Positions 9,403 through 18,685 of a stretch of DNA of 64,000 bases are shown piece by piece (positions within the stretch are counted from its first letter, which is position 1; each line of letters opens with the position of its first letter). The notes beneath the pieces were generated by a model that saw only the letters and a list, made by a program, of their open reading frames with translations, was not told the origin of the DNA and made no database searches. Source of the stretch: an uncultured Planktomarina sp. Lineage in GTDB: Bacteria; Pseudomonadota; Alphaproteobacteria; Rhodobacterales; Rhodobacteraceae. Location of the stretch: positions 62,001 to 126,000 of the forward strand of contig CAJJBZ010000010.1 in NCBI GenBank assembly GCA_905182535.1, given 5' to 3'. The position numbers were made by a program, and so were the translations under genes.

Positions 9403-10500
9403 TCAACCGTCCTCTGTGTGTAAAAGAAATGCAAGCGATAAGCCTATGGCTGCGATTGGCGGAATCCAGGCGGCCCAGATCTCCGGCAATTGACCGTTCT
9501 CACCAAGGATTTGTGCAAAATTCCGTAGAAAATACAGACTAAATCCGAACATTATCGCTAACAAAACTCGGAGGCCAGCACGGTTTCTCTGCCCTTGTCG
9601 CATGGTAAAGCCTGCACCGATCATGACAATAGATGCCAAAAATAGAGGCAATGCCAATTCCATATGAAACCAAACGGTATGACGCCGGGCTGAAAAGCCC
9701 GCTTTTTCCAACCGTTTTATAAGGGCAGGTAGTTTCCAAATTGGAATTGAAGCCGGGCTACCAAAGCTATTATGGATATGCTCCTTGGTTAACTCTGTCG
9801 GAATTTTATAGTGGCGCATTTGATCTGCATCGGCCTCTGCATTTCCGCCGAGGTGCAATGGCCATTCTTTAACGTTCAACAAATTCCAATGCCCCTCTTC
9901 CAGAGTCGCCGTATATGCAGCTACCCGTCTCGTGGCCTTACCGGACAGATCAAACTCATAAAGTGCTACGTTGTAAAGCTTGGTACCGTCAAGATTGGCA
10001 CGTTGGGCGTGGATCACGGTTTGCACCTGATCATTGCCTTGTCGCAACCAAAGGCCATTGGCCGATAGTGCCACAGCGCTCACCTTTTTAGTATAAAAGC
10101 TGGAAAACATTGTTTCATATTTCTTTTGGGTTGACGCAATCACGGGGTTTAGTATCGAAACCGCAAAGAGGCCAATGGCCAGCGCAGCCAGTAGGGGGCC
10201 GATGAGTGAGCGCAGCGCAGAGCGCCCAGCTGCGCGAACCACTATCAACTCGCTGCTCCCTGCGAGGTTCAAAAATAACATAACGCTGCATAACACCATG
10301 ATCAAAGGCAACATTTGGTACAGAGTTGCTGGGATATTGAGTGCTACTAAATGCATTATTTCGCTTAAAGCTACATCTTTTCCCCGAAATCGTCTAAGTT
10401 GTTCGATGAAATCAAGGAAAATAACTAAAACTGAAAAAGCTCCTGTTACTGACAAAAAAGCTATTACGAACCGGCGGGCAAAATAGAGGTGGAGAATCAT
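9403..10500 (-). CDS. lptG: LPS export ABC transporter permease LptG
   Basis: LptG is one of two inner-membrane permeases of the Lpt bridge that pulls LPS from the inner membrane, powered by LptB. The 365-residue protein has the YjgP/YjgQ layout: three N-terminal membrane helices (ALNIPATLYQMLPLIMVLCSV region near residue 55, then LLAALAIGLFAVSILNPVIA), a periplasmic beta-jellyroll (about residues 120-260), and three C-terminal helices. It is downstream of lptF and adjacent to lptD. The start codon lies within the last bases of lptF, so the two permeases are probably translated together. Confidence 0.9.
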   Translation of the reverse strand: MILHLYFARRFVIAFLSVTGAFSVLVIFLDFIEQLRRFRGKDVALSEIMHLVALNIPATLYQMLPLIMVLCSVMLFLNLAGSSELIVVRAAGRSALRSLIGPLLAALAIGLFAVSILNPVIASTQKKYETMFSSFYTKKVSAVALSANGLWLRQGNDQVQTVIHAQRANLDGTKLYNVALYEFDLSGKATRRVAAYTATLEEGHWNLLNVKEWPLHLGGNAEADADQMRHYKIPTELTKEHIHNSFGSPASIPIWKLPALIKRLEKAGFSARRHTVWFHMELALPLFLASIVMIGAGFTMRQGQRNRAGLRVLLAIMFGFSLYFLRNFAQILGENGQLPEIWAAWIPPIAAIGLSLAFLLHTEDG

Positions 10501-11613
10501 GGCGCTGTTTCACTGATTTAGCCCACGGTCGGTCAGAACGTAGAATTAAAATATAAGTGGACAAAAAACCAAAAATTAATGGTAAGTACATAACCCAAAT
10601 TACACCTGTCGAACGACGGGCGTAATCTAGGCAGAGCCCCTCCATAAACCTCAATATTATCAAGAATACCACGGCGGTCAGAACTGAACGCCAGAGGCCA
10701 AATCTACTGAAGCTGGAAGTGACTAAGACCGCATAGCCAATCAACACAGCAAAAATACTCATTAAAGGCCCTGCGACGCGTTGATGCAAAGTGAATATGG
10801 CTTCGAGTTGTGTGGTGCTGCCTGGAGTGGCACCTCGCATTATTTGATTAAGGATTTCGAAACTGGTAAAATGATCGATATTCTTAACTGTTGCAGAGGG
10901 TGACTGATAATCTGCCCAATATTAATGACAAAATCATTGAATTTTGTCACGGTCAGCCTGTCGGTAAAAAGATCAAGGTTTTGAATTAGCCCATCGATCA
11001 GCACTAAACGGGGTCCAACATCGGAGCGCACCAAAAAGGCTTTTGCGGCGGAATAGGTTAAGTTTTTAGTGGGATTAGATGTGTCATTGAGAAACACCCC
11101 CTCTAGTTCACCCTCTGCAGTGATTTGGCGCAAATAAAATGTTATGTTATTGCTTGGGCTTAAAAAAGTGCCCTCTGTGAGTAACCGACTGGTCATGTTT
11201 TCTGCTACTTCCAATTGCCGCTGGTGCAACTTTGATTGGCTTATGGGCACTAAAACATTGCTTAAAATCATAATCAAGGTTGCCAAACTGACTGCAAAAA
11301 TCCACACCGGTTTGGCAACGTCGCGTGCTGATAGGCCCGTGGTTTGCAACACTACCAATTCGCTGTCCGACGCCAGCCTATGGACTACATAAACTACAGC
11401 GGCAAAGCCGGCGATTGGGGCGATTACTGATATCATCCACGGCAGGGTAAGAGAGGTAAATTCCAAGAATACTATGGCCGATTGACCATCTGCGATTAAG
11501 CGGTCGAATAGACGCACTGCGCGGTTGATCCAATAGATCAACACCAGGACCAAAGCAAAAAAGCCAAACAGCGTTAGTAGTTGCTTAAGGATATATGTGT
11601 TGATACGCACCAT
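10501..11613 (-). CDS. lptF: LPS export ABC transporter permease LptF (frame broken)
   Basis: The partner permease of LptG. The N-terminal part has the YjgP/YjgQ helices (LLTLFGFFALVLVLIYWI, FIEFTS-like region, LVVLQTTGLSARDVAKP coupling helix) and the periplasmic domain; the C-terminal part resumes at MRGATPGSTTQLEAIFTLHQR with the last three helices. The break near 10892 is repaired by one extra A (CAGTTAAG to CAGTTAAAG), giving LKNIDHFTSFEILNQIMRG. A second missing A near 10512 would end the protein VKTAP with its TGA overlapping the lptG ATG as ATGA; without it the frame runs on into lptG. Both are single-base losses in A runs, so error is likelier than decay. Confidence 0.87.
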
Positions 11614-11640
11614 TCCCCCCCTTGATGACCCCTATGACCC

Positions 11641-11659
11641 TGCTAAAGTAATTTTAGCA
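11641..11659. promoter_or_regulatory. Perfect inverted repeat between divergent lptF and pepA
   Basis: TGCTAAA and TTTAGCA form perfect 7-base arms around a 5-base centre, 28 bases upstream of lptF and 77 bases upstream of pepA. It sits where promoters of both divergent genes should be. It could be an operator or a chance palindrome; no poly-T tract follows it, so a terminator is unlikely. Confidence 0.35.
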
Positions 11660-11735
11660 AAACAGAAACATGAATCTGGTCAATATGGGATACAAAGGCT
11701 AGGCTCTTACTAACAACTTTTGAAAAGGAATTTAT

Positions 11736-13223
11736 ATGACACCGTTACCAAAATTTTCTGTTATAAAAACGGATTTTGACGCACTACTAGAGTGTACTGG
11801 GCAAATTGTAATTTTGGTGTCGGACGATCAGAAATTAGATGCGGTTTCGAGCTGGATCAATAAAGTTACAAAAGGCGCTCTGGAACGGTTTTTATGTTCT
11901 GAGGAATTTAAAAACCTGTTGCTAGGTAATACTTTGTCTTTGTCTTACCCAACTGATTTATATGCAAAATCTGTGATGATAGCTAAAATAAATAGTAATG
12001 CCACCGTAGCACAAGCGCGCAGTTGTGGCGTAAAAATTACAAAAGCATTAACCTGCGAAAAAATCTTACTGGTGGGTGGTAAATTTGGGCGTATCGTAGA
12101 CCTTGTCGAAGGTATGGCCATGCGCAACTATGAATACCTCGATCAAAAAACTAACACTGACCCAAAGCCATTGGATGTAAGGGTAATGGTAGATAATATT
12201 GCCAGCCAAGCAGCAGAGATTGATACTAAAATGGCTATGGTCGATGGTGTATTTTTCACCCGTGATCTAATCAATGCCCCAGCCAATGTCTTGACCACTA
12301 CCACATTCGCCAAACAACTCTCTGCGCTGTCTAAATTGGGCATCACGGTTGAAGTTTTGGACGAACCTGCGTTGAAAAAACTGGGTATGCGCACGCTGCT
12401 TTGCGTGGGCCAAGGCTCTGACAGCCCGTCAAAAGTGGTTGTGATGCAATGGAACGGTGGTGGCGATGAAGCGCCCTTTGCGCTTGTGGGTAAGGGCGTG
12501 GTGTTTGACACTGGTGGAATATCGCTGAAACCCGCTGGTGGTATGGAAGATATGACCATGGATATGGGCGGTGCTGGTGTCGTGGCTGGTGCTATGAAAG
12601 CTTTGGCTTTGCGCAAGGCGAAAGCTAATGTTGTAGGTGTAGTGGGTTTGGTGGAGAACATGCCGTCAGGTAATGCGGTCCGTCCCGGTGATGTTATTAA
12701 ATCCATGAAGGGTGATACGGTGGAGGTGATAAATACAGACGCCGAAGGACGTCTCGTTTTGGCTGATATTCTTTGGTATACTCAAGAACGTTTTGCTCCC
12801 ACCGGCATGATAAATCTCGCAACCTTAACAGGAGCCATTATCGTAGGCTTGGGTCATGAAATGGCGGGTGTATTTTCCAACAATGATAGGCTGTGCAAAC
12901 AGTTTATTGATGCGGCTACCGCAGAGGGTGAAGGCGCATGGCGCATGCCTTTGGCACCTGCCTACGATAAATTGCTAAAGTCACGGATCGCAGATGTGAA
13001 GAACGTCGGCTCTCGGGCTGCGGGTTCCATTACAGCGGGTCAGTTTTTGCAACGCTTTGTCAAAGAAGATATGCCTTGGGCTCATCTCGACATTGCTGGC
13101 GTGGCGTCTATTGCTTCGGAAAGCGCGTTCTCGCCAAAAGGGGCCACGGGCTGGGGCGTGCGCGCTTTGAACCGAATGATCGCGGATCATTATGAGATAA
13201 AAGAGGAAGCAGCTAGTGGGTGA
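11736..13223 (+). CDS. pepA: Leucyl aminopeptidase
   Basis: A 495-residue M17 family cytosolic aminopeptidase that removes N-terminal residues from peptides using two metal ions. The metal-binding signature NTDAEGRLVLAD lies near residue 330, GKGVVFDTGGISLKP near 250 supplies further ligands, and the C-terminal catalytic half is well conserved; the N-terminal half is divergent as usual. A clear AAAGGA ribosome site precedes the ATG. holC overlaps its last 8 bases, the standard pepA-holC pairing of proteobacteria. PepA also serves as a DNA-binding protein in some bacteria; nothing here tests that. Confidence 0.94.
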   Translation: MTPLPKFSVIKTDFDALLECTGQIVILVSDDQKLDAVSSWINKVTKGALERFLCSEEFKNLLLGNTLSLSYPTDLYAKSVMIAKINSNATVAQARSCGVKITKALTCEKILLVGGKFGRIVDLVEGMAMRNYEYLDQKTNTDPKPLDVRVMVDNIASQAAEIDTKMAMVDGVFFTRDLINAPANVLTTTTFAKQLSALSKLGITVEVLDEPALKKLGMRTLLCVGQGSDSPSKVVVMQWNGGGDEAPFALVGKGVVFDTGGISLKPAGGMEDMTMDMGGAGVVAGAMKALALRKAKANVVGVVGLVENMPSGNAVRPGDVIKSMKGDTVEVINTDAEGRLVLADILWYTQERFAPTGMINLATLTGAIIVGLGHEMAGVFSNNDRLCKQFIDAATAEGEGAWRMPLAPAYDKLLKSRIADVKNVGSRAAGSITAGQFLQRFVKEDMPWAHLDIAGVASIASESAFSPKGATGWGVRALNRMIADHYEIKEEAASG

Positions 13224-13680
13224 AGCCTATTTCTACCACTTGACCCGCCAAACTGTTGACCAAGCGTTGCTTCCTTTGCTTGCTAAATGCCTGTCAAACA
13301 GCTGGCGGGTGGTGATCCGGGGCCACGATACCCAAGCGATGGCGTCGCTTAATGATAAGCTTTGGCAAGGACCCTCCGACACCTTTGTACCACACGGGCT
13401 GGCAGGCGACGCTGGAGAGGCAGATCAACCGATCCTGCTGACCATTGCGGGGCAATCGTATCCGCATGACTGCCTGATCTGTATCGATGGGGCTGATGTT
13501 TCTGCCCAAGAAGCAGAGAAAGCCAAACGTGTTTGCGTTGTGTTTCAAGACGAAAATAGAAGCGATATGCAAACTGCACGCAACCAATGGAAATCTCTAA
13601 CTCGAGCTGGACTTGCCGCCAAATACTGGAGCCAAGCTCAGGGTATTTGGGAGCTTCAGGCTCAAAAAGCTGCGTTATAG
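13216..13680 (+). CDS. holC: DNA polymerase III subunit chi
   Basis: Chi links the clamp loader to single-strand-binding protein at the fork. The 154-residue protein matches HolC in length and in the N-terminal pattern AYFYHLTRQTVDQALLPLLAKCL, followed by WRVVIRG and the NDKLW motif that forms the conserved core. The GTG start overlaps pepA by 8 bases, a linkage shared by many alpha- and gammaproteobacteria. Confidence 0.88.
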   Translation: MGEAYFYHLTRQTVDQALLPLLAKCLSNSWRVVIRGHDTQAMASLNDKLWQGPSDTFVPHGLAGDAGEADQPILLTIAGQSYPHDCLICIDGADVSAQEAEKAKRVCVVFQDENRSDMQTARNQWKSLTRAGLAAKYWSQAQGIWELQAQKAAL

Positions 13681-13699
13681 GATAGAGTACAAAATGGCA

Positions 13700-14272
13700 C
13701 TACCTATGCAACACCAACCTATCATTCAATATTTCAATACGGTCATATTTCCCTAAATAGCTCATACCCAGAAGGCTTTTATCCATTTCTCCACCGTTGA
13801 TTGAAGCCGAGACGCTGCGGTCGAGATGTGGCCCGAGGCGCACTTCTCTAAGGAGGGTGTATGCTATGGGGACGGTGCCATTAGCAGTATAAGCGCTGCC
13901 CAGAAAAGGAAGTTCCGCCACATTAAGCCCTATTTTGTCTGCATCCGCTCTGCTAAGCACCAGATCAGTAGCGCCTGTGTCGACCAAAAAGTTGATATTA
14001 ACCCCATTAATTTTGACTGTCGCATAGTAGTGGCCATCGCGAGCACGCGGCAGGGTAATTGCTTCGTCTTCGCTCGTAACTTGGGCAACATAGCTACGTG
14101 TAATGTCGCTCCACATGCCGTAGATTGCCATAGCTGCCATAAAAATCATGCCCCAAACTAAAGCTATTTGAAGCGACTTTCCAATAGAGGGACGATTACT
14201 GGCCATAAACCAGCCACCTATTGCAATCAGTAAAATGGTCAAATATCCAACGCTTGCAAGTGTGTCAGCCAT
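13700..14272 (-). CDS. TIGR02281-type retropepsin-like aspartic protease
   Basis: A membrane-anchored clan AA aspartic protease. Two hydrophobic segments near the N-terminus (LTILLIAIGGWFM and IALVWGMIFMAAMAIYG) precede a single retropepsin-like domain with the active-site motif FLVDTGATDLVL near residue 107 and the closing LLGMSYLGKYDR. Such one-lobe proteins act as homodimers. I start it at the second possible methionine (MADTLASVG); five more codons are open upstream. The substrate is unknown. It is convergent with holC and lies beside marC on the same strand. Confidence 0.78.
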   Translation of the reverse strand: MADTLASVGYLTILLIAIGGWFMASNRPSIGKSLQIALVWGMIFMAAMAIYGMWSDITRSYVAQVTSEDEAITLPRARDGHYYATVKINGVNINFLVDTGATDLVLSRADADKIGLNVAELPFLGSAYTANGTVPIAYTLLREVRLGPHLDRSVSASINGGEMDKSLLGMSYLGKYDRIEILNDRLVLHR

Positions 14273-14307
14273 AGCAGGTCTCCCCAAAAGCCTAGGTTGT
14301 TGTTAGA

Positions 14308-14937
14308 TCAGCCAATTGCAATCCCAAAGCCTGTGAGCCCATTCAAAATAAATTGTACTGCAAGGGCGGCCAAAAGCATTCCCAAAACACGGCTAACTAC
14401 TAAAATACCAGTTTTTCCTAGAATTTTCTCTATTAATGCAGCCATCATGAACAGCACCATAACCGTAAAAACAACAATAAACATCGCGCAAAATACGCCG
14501 GTTAATTGCCAGATATTGTTTTGCACGTCATTAGTCAGCAGAATCATTGAGGTAATCGCGCCTGGACCAGCAATTAACGGGATACTTAGAGGGAAAACTG
14601 ATGGATCACGATCATCCTCTTCGCTCTCTTCCCCCTTGTCACTGCGGCGTTTGCCACGCAGTTCAAATAACATTTCAAAAGCCGTAATAAATAGTAAAAT
14701 CCCGCCCGCAATTTGGAAGGCAGGCATGGAGATGCCCGCAAAGCTTAAAACAGACTCACCCATCAATCCAAACAACGAGAGAATAACAAAGGCGATGACG
14801 CAAGCCCGCAGGGCGATGGCTTTGCGCTTTTTGGGTGCCATACCTTGGGTTAATGCTACGAATACAGGTGCTAAGCCAATCGGATCAATCACCACAAATA
14901 ATGTTGCAGAGGCGGTAAATAGGATTGCAAAATCCAT
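14308..14937 (-). CDS. MarC family integral membrane protein
   Basis: A 209-residue protein with about six hydrophobic segments, matching the MarC/UPF0056 family: N-terminal FVVIDPIGLAPVFVALTQG, central FPLSIPLIAGPGAITSMILL and C-terminal VLGMLLAALAVQFILNGLTGF are all characteristic. The cytoplasmic loop in the middle is highly charged (ELRGKRRSDKGEESEEDD). The family was once linked to multiple antibiotic resistance, but no transport function is proven. It is 4 bases downstream of the ABC-F gene on the same strand. Confidence 0.85.
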   Translation of the reverse strand: MDFAILFTASATLFVVIDPIGLAPVFVALTQGMAPKKRKAIALRACVIAFVILSLFGLMGESVLSFAGISMPAFQIAGGILLFITAFEMLFELRGKRRSDKGEESEEDDRDPSVFPLSIPLIAGPGAITSMILLTNDVQNNIWQLTGVFCAMFIVVFTVMVLFMMAALIEKILGKTGILVVSRVLGMLLAALAVQFILNGLTGFGIAIG

Positions 14938-14941
14938 AAAA

Positions 14942-16779
14942 TTATACCTTCTCGAGCTTCTCTACTGTGTTGCTGGCAGTAAGCCAAAGCTTTTCAGCTC
15001 GGAGGAGAGCGGTCTCGATTTCGTGGAATTTTTTCTGCCAAACGGCGAGATCTACCGCATTATGATCTTCATAAAGCTTAGGATCTGCAAGTTTTTCTTG
15101 AAGTTTACTGTGCATCAGGGTGATCTTATCGATCCGCTCTTCACTTCGTCGCACATCGTTACGTGCAGCGATCAGGTGCTCACGACCAAATTTTTTGGCC
15201 TTTGGCTTTTCGGATGATTTTTTCTGGGCAGGTCCGCCCAGTAAGAAATCACGATAGGCGCTCAAATCCTGTTCGAACGGGGTAACACGACCATCTGAGA
15301 CCAACCAAAGCCGATCAGCGACTAATGATAGTAGGTGCATGTCATGGCTCACCAGAATAACTGCGCCAGAATAGGTAGTCAACGCTTGGACCAGCGCTTC
15401 GCGGCTTTCGATGTCGAGGTGGTTGGTTGGCTCGTCCAAGATCAACACCTTGGCTCCGAAATGCACAGCACGTGAGATAGGCGAGCTTTTTGGCCACCAG
15501 AGAGGCGGCCCACCACAGTGTCCACTTGATCTGGACCCAAGCCAAAACCTGCAAGCATGGCACGCAGGCGGGCAGGACTATGGTCTGGGCGCTCTGACTG
15601 CAGGTGTTGCAATGGAGTTTCGTCTAATTGCAGCTCATCGACCTGATGCTGCGCAAAATAACCGATGCGTAACTTATTATGGGTAACAAGACGGCCTGAG
15701 GAGGTTTTCAACCGATCTGAAATTAATTTTGCAAGGGTTGACTTCCCCTCTCCATTTTTACCCAAAAGTGCTATGCGGTCATCTTGGTCGATGCGCAGTT
15801 CAAGCTGCGAAAGAATATCTGGTCCACCATAGCCCACAGCGCCGTTTTCTATTGCCACGATAGGTGGTGACAGTTCTTCGGGCTGTGGGAAAGTGAAGAC
15901 GCGCTTTGCCACTTCTTCCGGTGGTGTTATCAGCTCCATACGTTCAAGTGCTTTTACCCGCGATTGCGCCTGTTTGGCCTTGGAGGCTTTAGCTTTGAAG
16001 CGATCTACGAAGCTTTGCAAGTGATCGCGCTGAGCTGTTTGCTTTTTTGCAGCCGCAGCCTGCACTGCGCGTTTCGCAGCGCGAGTTTTGGCGAAGGTGT
16101 CGTAGTTGCCCTGGTAAAAGGTCAACTGCTTATTCTCGAGGTGCAAGATGCCACCGACGGCCCGGTTGAGCAGGTCGCGGTCATGGCTAATTACCACAAC
16201 CGTATGGGGGTAGCGCGCAAGGAAGGATTCTAACCAGATGGTACCTTCCAAATCGAGATAGTTGGTGGGTTCATCGAGCAGCAGAATATCAGGGGCTGAG
16301 AATAAGACTGCCGCCAACGCTACTCGCATCCGCCAACCACCAGAGAAATCAGCGCAGGGGCGCTTTTGCGCGGCTTCATCAAAGCCGAGACCTTTTAATA
16401 TTGCCGAGGCACGGCCTTCGGCAGACCAAGCGTCGATATCCGCAAGGCGCGTTTGCACTTCGGCGATTCGGTTGGGTTCTTGACTGGTATCGGCCAAAAG
16501 TGTGGCCCGCTCGATGTCAGCGGCCAATACAGTTTCTAGCAGGGAGAGATCATTCGCGGGCGCTTCTTGCGCGACGCCGCCAATCTTTGCACGACGCGGC
16601 AACTCAATTTCTCCACCTTCCAAGGCAAGTTCGCCGCGAATGATACGAAAAAGCGTAGTTTTGCCGGTCCCGTTGGGACCCACAAAGCCAACTTTATGTC
16701 CGGTTGGAATGGTGGCGCTGGCGTTTTCAAATAAACGCCGACCGTCGATGGCATAGGTGATATCTTGGATTTTTAACAT
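14942..16779 (-). CDS. ABC-F family ATPase (frame broken once)
   Basis: A soluble protein with two ABC ATPase domains and no membrane part, as in the ABC-F family of ribosome-associated factors (Uup/YheS/EttA group). Domain 1 has Walker A GPNGTGKTTLF and signature FSGGWRMRVALA with LLLDEPTNYLDL; the linker region (residues about 235-300) is Lys/Ala/Arg-rich; domain 2 has LLGKNGEGKSTLAK, LSGGQKARLS and LILDEPTNHLDIESREA. The frame breaks at about 15470, just after the second signature motif: a single missing base rejoins the parts, giving about 612 residues. YheS-like is the closest guess; substrate ribosome state is unknown. Confidence 0.88.
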
Positions 16780-16899
16780 GCCGCACCCATGGCCTAGCTT
16801 TGGCTGGGCGTCAATCGTACCTTTTCATCGATCCTGTGCCATGCTAACGCGCGTCCAGACAATTAGACATGATAACAAAATATAAAAAGGACGACCCCA

Positions 16900-17322
16900 A
16901 TGGCTTTGGAACGCACATTCTCAATCATTAAACCAGATGCAACGCGCCGCAACTTGACAGGCAAGATTAATGCTAAATTTGAAGACGCTGGCCTGCGTAT
17001 TGTTGCTCAAAAGCGGATCCACCTAACTACGGAACAAGCTGGTGAATTCTATGCCGTGCATAAAGAACGTCCATTTTATGGAGAATTATGCGAATTCATG
17101 GCCTCTGCTCCGATCGTTGCACAGGTCCTTGAAGGTGAAGGCGCTATTGCTAAAAATCGTGAAGTTATGGGGGCCACTAATCCAGCAGATGCAGCAGCCG
17201 GTACTATCCGCGCTGACTTTGCAGAATCGATGGGTGAAAATTCAGTGCACGGATCTGACGCTCCAGAAACTGCTGCCTTGGAAATAGCATATTTCTTTTC
17301 TGGTCTTGAGCTTGTGGGTTAA
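16900..17322 (+). CDS. ndk: Nucleoside diphosphate kinase
   Basis: Ndk transfers the gamma-phosphate of ATP to nucleoside diphosphates through a phosphohistidine. The 140-residue product has the N-terminal [26 protein letters not shown], and the active-site histidine in [12 protein letters not shown]. Length matches bacterial Ndk. An AAAAGGA ribosome site precedes the ATG. A stem-loop with a T run follows immediately, so it is probably a single-gene transcript. Confidence 0.96.
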   Translation: MALERTFSIIKPDATRRNLTGKINAKFEDAGLRIVAQKRIHLTTEQAGEFYAVHKERPFYGELCEFMASAPIVAQVLEGEGAIAKNREVMGATNPADAAAGTIRADFAESMGENSVHGSDAPETAALEIAYFFSGLELVG

Positions 17323-17341
17323 CCATATAATTTTTTTAAAA

Positions 17342-17375
17342 AGGCTGCATTCAACTGTGAGTGCGGTCTTTTTTT
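17342..17375 (+). terminator. Rho-independent terminator after ndk
   Basis: Arms AGGCTGCATTC and GAGTGCGGTCT pair over 11 bases (with G-T pairs) around a 6-base loop and are followed by a run of seven or more T. It lies 20 bases after the ndk stop. Confidence 0.75.
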
Positions 17376-17418
17376 ATAATAAAGTCTTTGGCTGGAACTA
17401 ATTTTACTTAATAGATTT

Positions 17419-17706
17419 TTAATTTTGTGACCATATAGTTTGGCACAGCCTTCTAACGGTACGGCAAAGTGGACCGAACGAAGCCTGCATAATCATTTTC
17501 GGCGACATGTGTAATAGATAACAGTTTATGAAATGAGAGTGTGTTCCAGCTGACAAAAGCAACGGGTAATTTTTATCTAGGCCTAGATTGCCCAAGGCAT
17601 CTGCGGTGGCAATACATGCAGCTCCAAATTTAGTGTCAAAAGTAGGGTCAAAATTTTGGGTGTAGGAGATATCTATTATTATTTGGCCAAGTCTGACAAG
17701 ATGGGA
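17419..17706 (-). other. Gene-poor stretch with an unidentified open frame (remnant?)
   Basis: Between ndk and iolB about 470 bases hold no recognised gene. On the minus strand a frame of 95 codons is open between two stops, reading LGQIIIDISYTQNFDPTFD, then AACIATADALGNLGLDKN and LLLSAGTHSHFINCYLL. It has no good start codon near its beginning and I recognise no family. It follows the iolB stop on the same strand, so it may be the degraded end of a former operon gene; it may also be chance. Confidence 0.25.
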
Positions 17707-17790
17707 TTATTAGAACGTGAGGCTGTAGCCCTCTCTCTTACTTGCTTATTTAGTAAAAAAAATTCAGATTATTGCACGATAGTACATGGC

Positions 17791-18615
17791 TTAGGCTGGT
17801 GGTAGAGTATCTGCGTCACGCTTAGCAATCCAATCATGGGCCGGGTCGTTTTTGAAACGCCACTTACGCAGGGGCCCGGCCATAACGTTTAGGTAATAGA
17901 GTTCATAACCATAAGGGGCCGCGCACGGGTGGTGGCCCTTGGGCACCAAGATCACATCACCATCAGCCGCAGACATGGTTTTATCTAGAGACCCATCCTC
18001 GGTATAGACCCGCTGGACTGCAAAGCCTTGTGCAGGGTTGAGGCGGTGGTAATAGGTTTCCTCGAGGTAGGTCATATCAGGGTAAATATCTTCGTCATGT
18101 CGGTGGCTGGGATAACTGGACCAATTACCTGCAGGAGTGAAGACCTCGGTAACCAGCAGGCTGTCGGCCACGTCGCGGTCTTCCATGGCAATATTGTTGA
18201 TAAAACGCGTATTTTGTCCCTTTCCACGTGGGGTTAGGGTAATTCCCTCAGGCCCTAAACGTTGCACTCTGTGGCCGCTTTTGCCCGGTGCGGTGCAGAC
18301 CGCCAAAGTACAAACAGTGGTGGCTATGGCTTGCCAGCTTTTATCATTGGGCACATAGAGACAATGGGGGGGTAAGCGATCGAACACTGACATGCGTTCG
18401 CCCATTTCTCCAAAGTCTTGACCGTCGGCTGTTATTTGGGCTTTGCCTTCTACCAGCACCAAGATGACCTCTCGGTCGCCCGTGGCCTCTTGTACGCTGT
18501 CGCCAGGCTGCAACTTATACAGACCGAATCCCACGTAACCCCAATTTGCGCTATCGACATTGATATCGTGACACTTTCCGGTGAGGGCTATGGGTTTGCG
18601 TAGAAGGTTAGCCAT
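17791..18615 (-). CDS. iolB: 5-deoxy-glucuronate isomerase (IolB/KduI-type cupin)
   Basis: IolB isomerises 5-deoxy-D-glucuronate to 5-dehydro-2-deoxy-D-gluconate in myo-inositol breakdown. The 274-residue bicupin has the metal-binding block SSYPSHRHDEDIYPDM, then YLEETYYHRLNPAQGF and GDVILVPKGHHPC, matching IolB. No other iol gene (iolC, D, E, G) is present in the window. Instead it is the last gene of a minus-strand set with an FAH-fold hydrolase, a sugar-acid dehydratase and an SDR, so it may act on another uronate-like intermediate here. The start MANLLRKPIAL fits the family. Confidence 0.82.
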   Translation of the reverse strand: MANLLRKPIALTGKCHDINVDSANWGYVGFGLYKLQPGDSVQEATGDREVILVLVEGKAQITADGQDFGEMGERMSVFDRLPPHCLYVPNDKSWQAIATTVCTLAVCTAPGKSGHRVQRLGPEGITLTPRGKGQNTRFINNIAMEDRDVADSLLVTEVFTPAGNWSSYPSHRHDEDIYPDMTYLEETYYHRLNPAQGFAVQRVYTEDGSLDKTMSAADGDVILVPKGHHPCAAPYGYELYYLNVMAGPLRKWRFKNDPAHDWIAKRDADTLPPA

Positions 18616-18685
18616 GCTGGGACTTTCAAATTGTAGGTTTCGTTGGAAATTGGTATGTTCCGCGCCAAAAATCAGATATTATGAT

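Noticed and set aside
14297-15217. A 306-codon plus-strand frame opposite marC
   Set aside because: It lies antisense to well-conserved MarC and ABC-F sequence and its translation is rich in Ile/Thr/Lys typical of a shadow frame.
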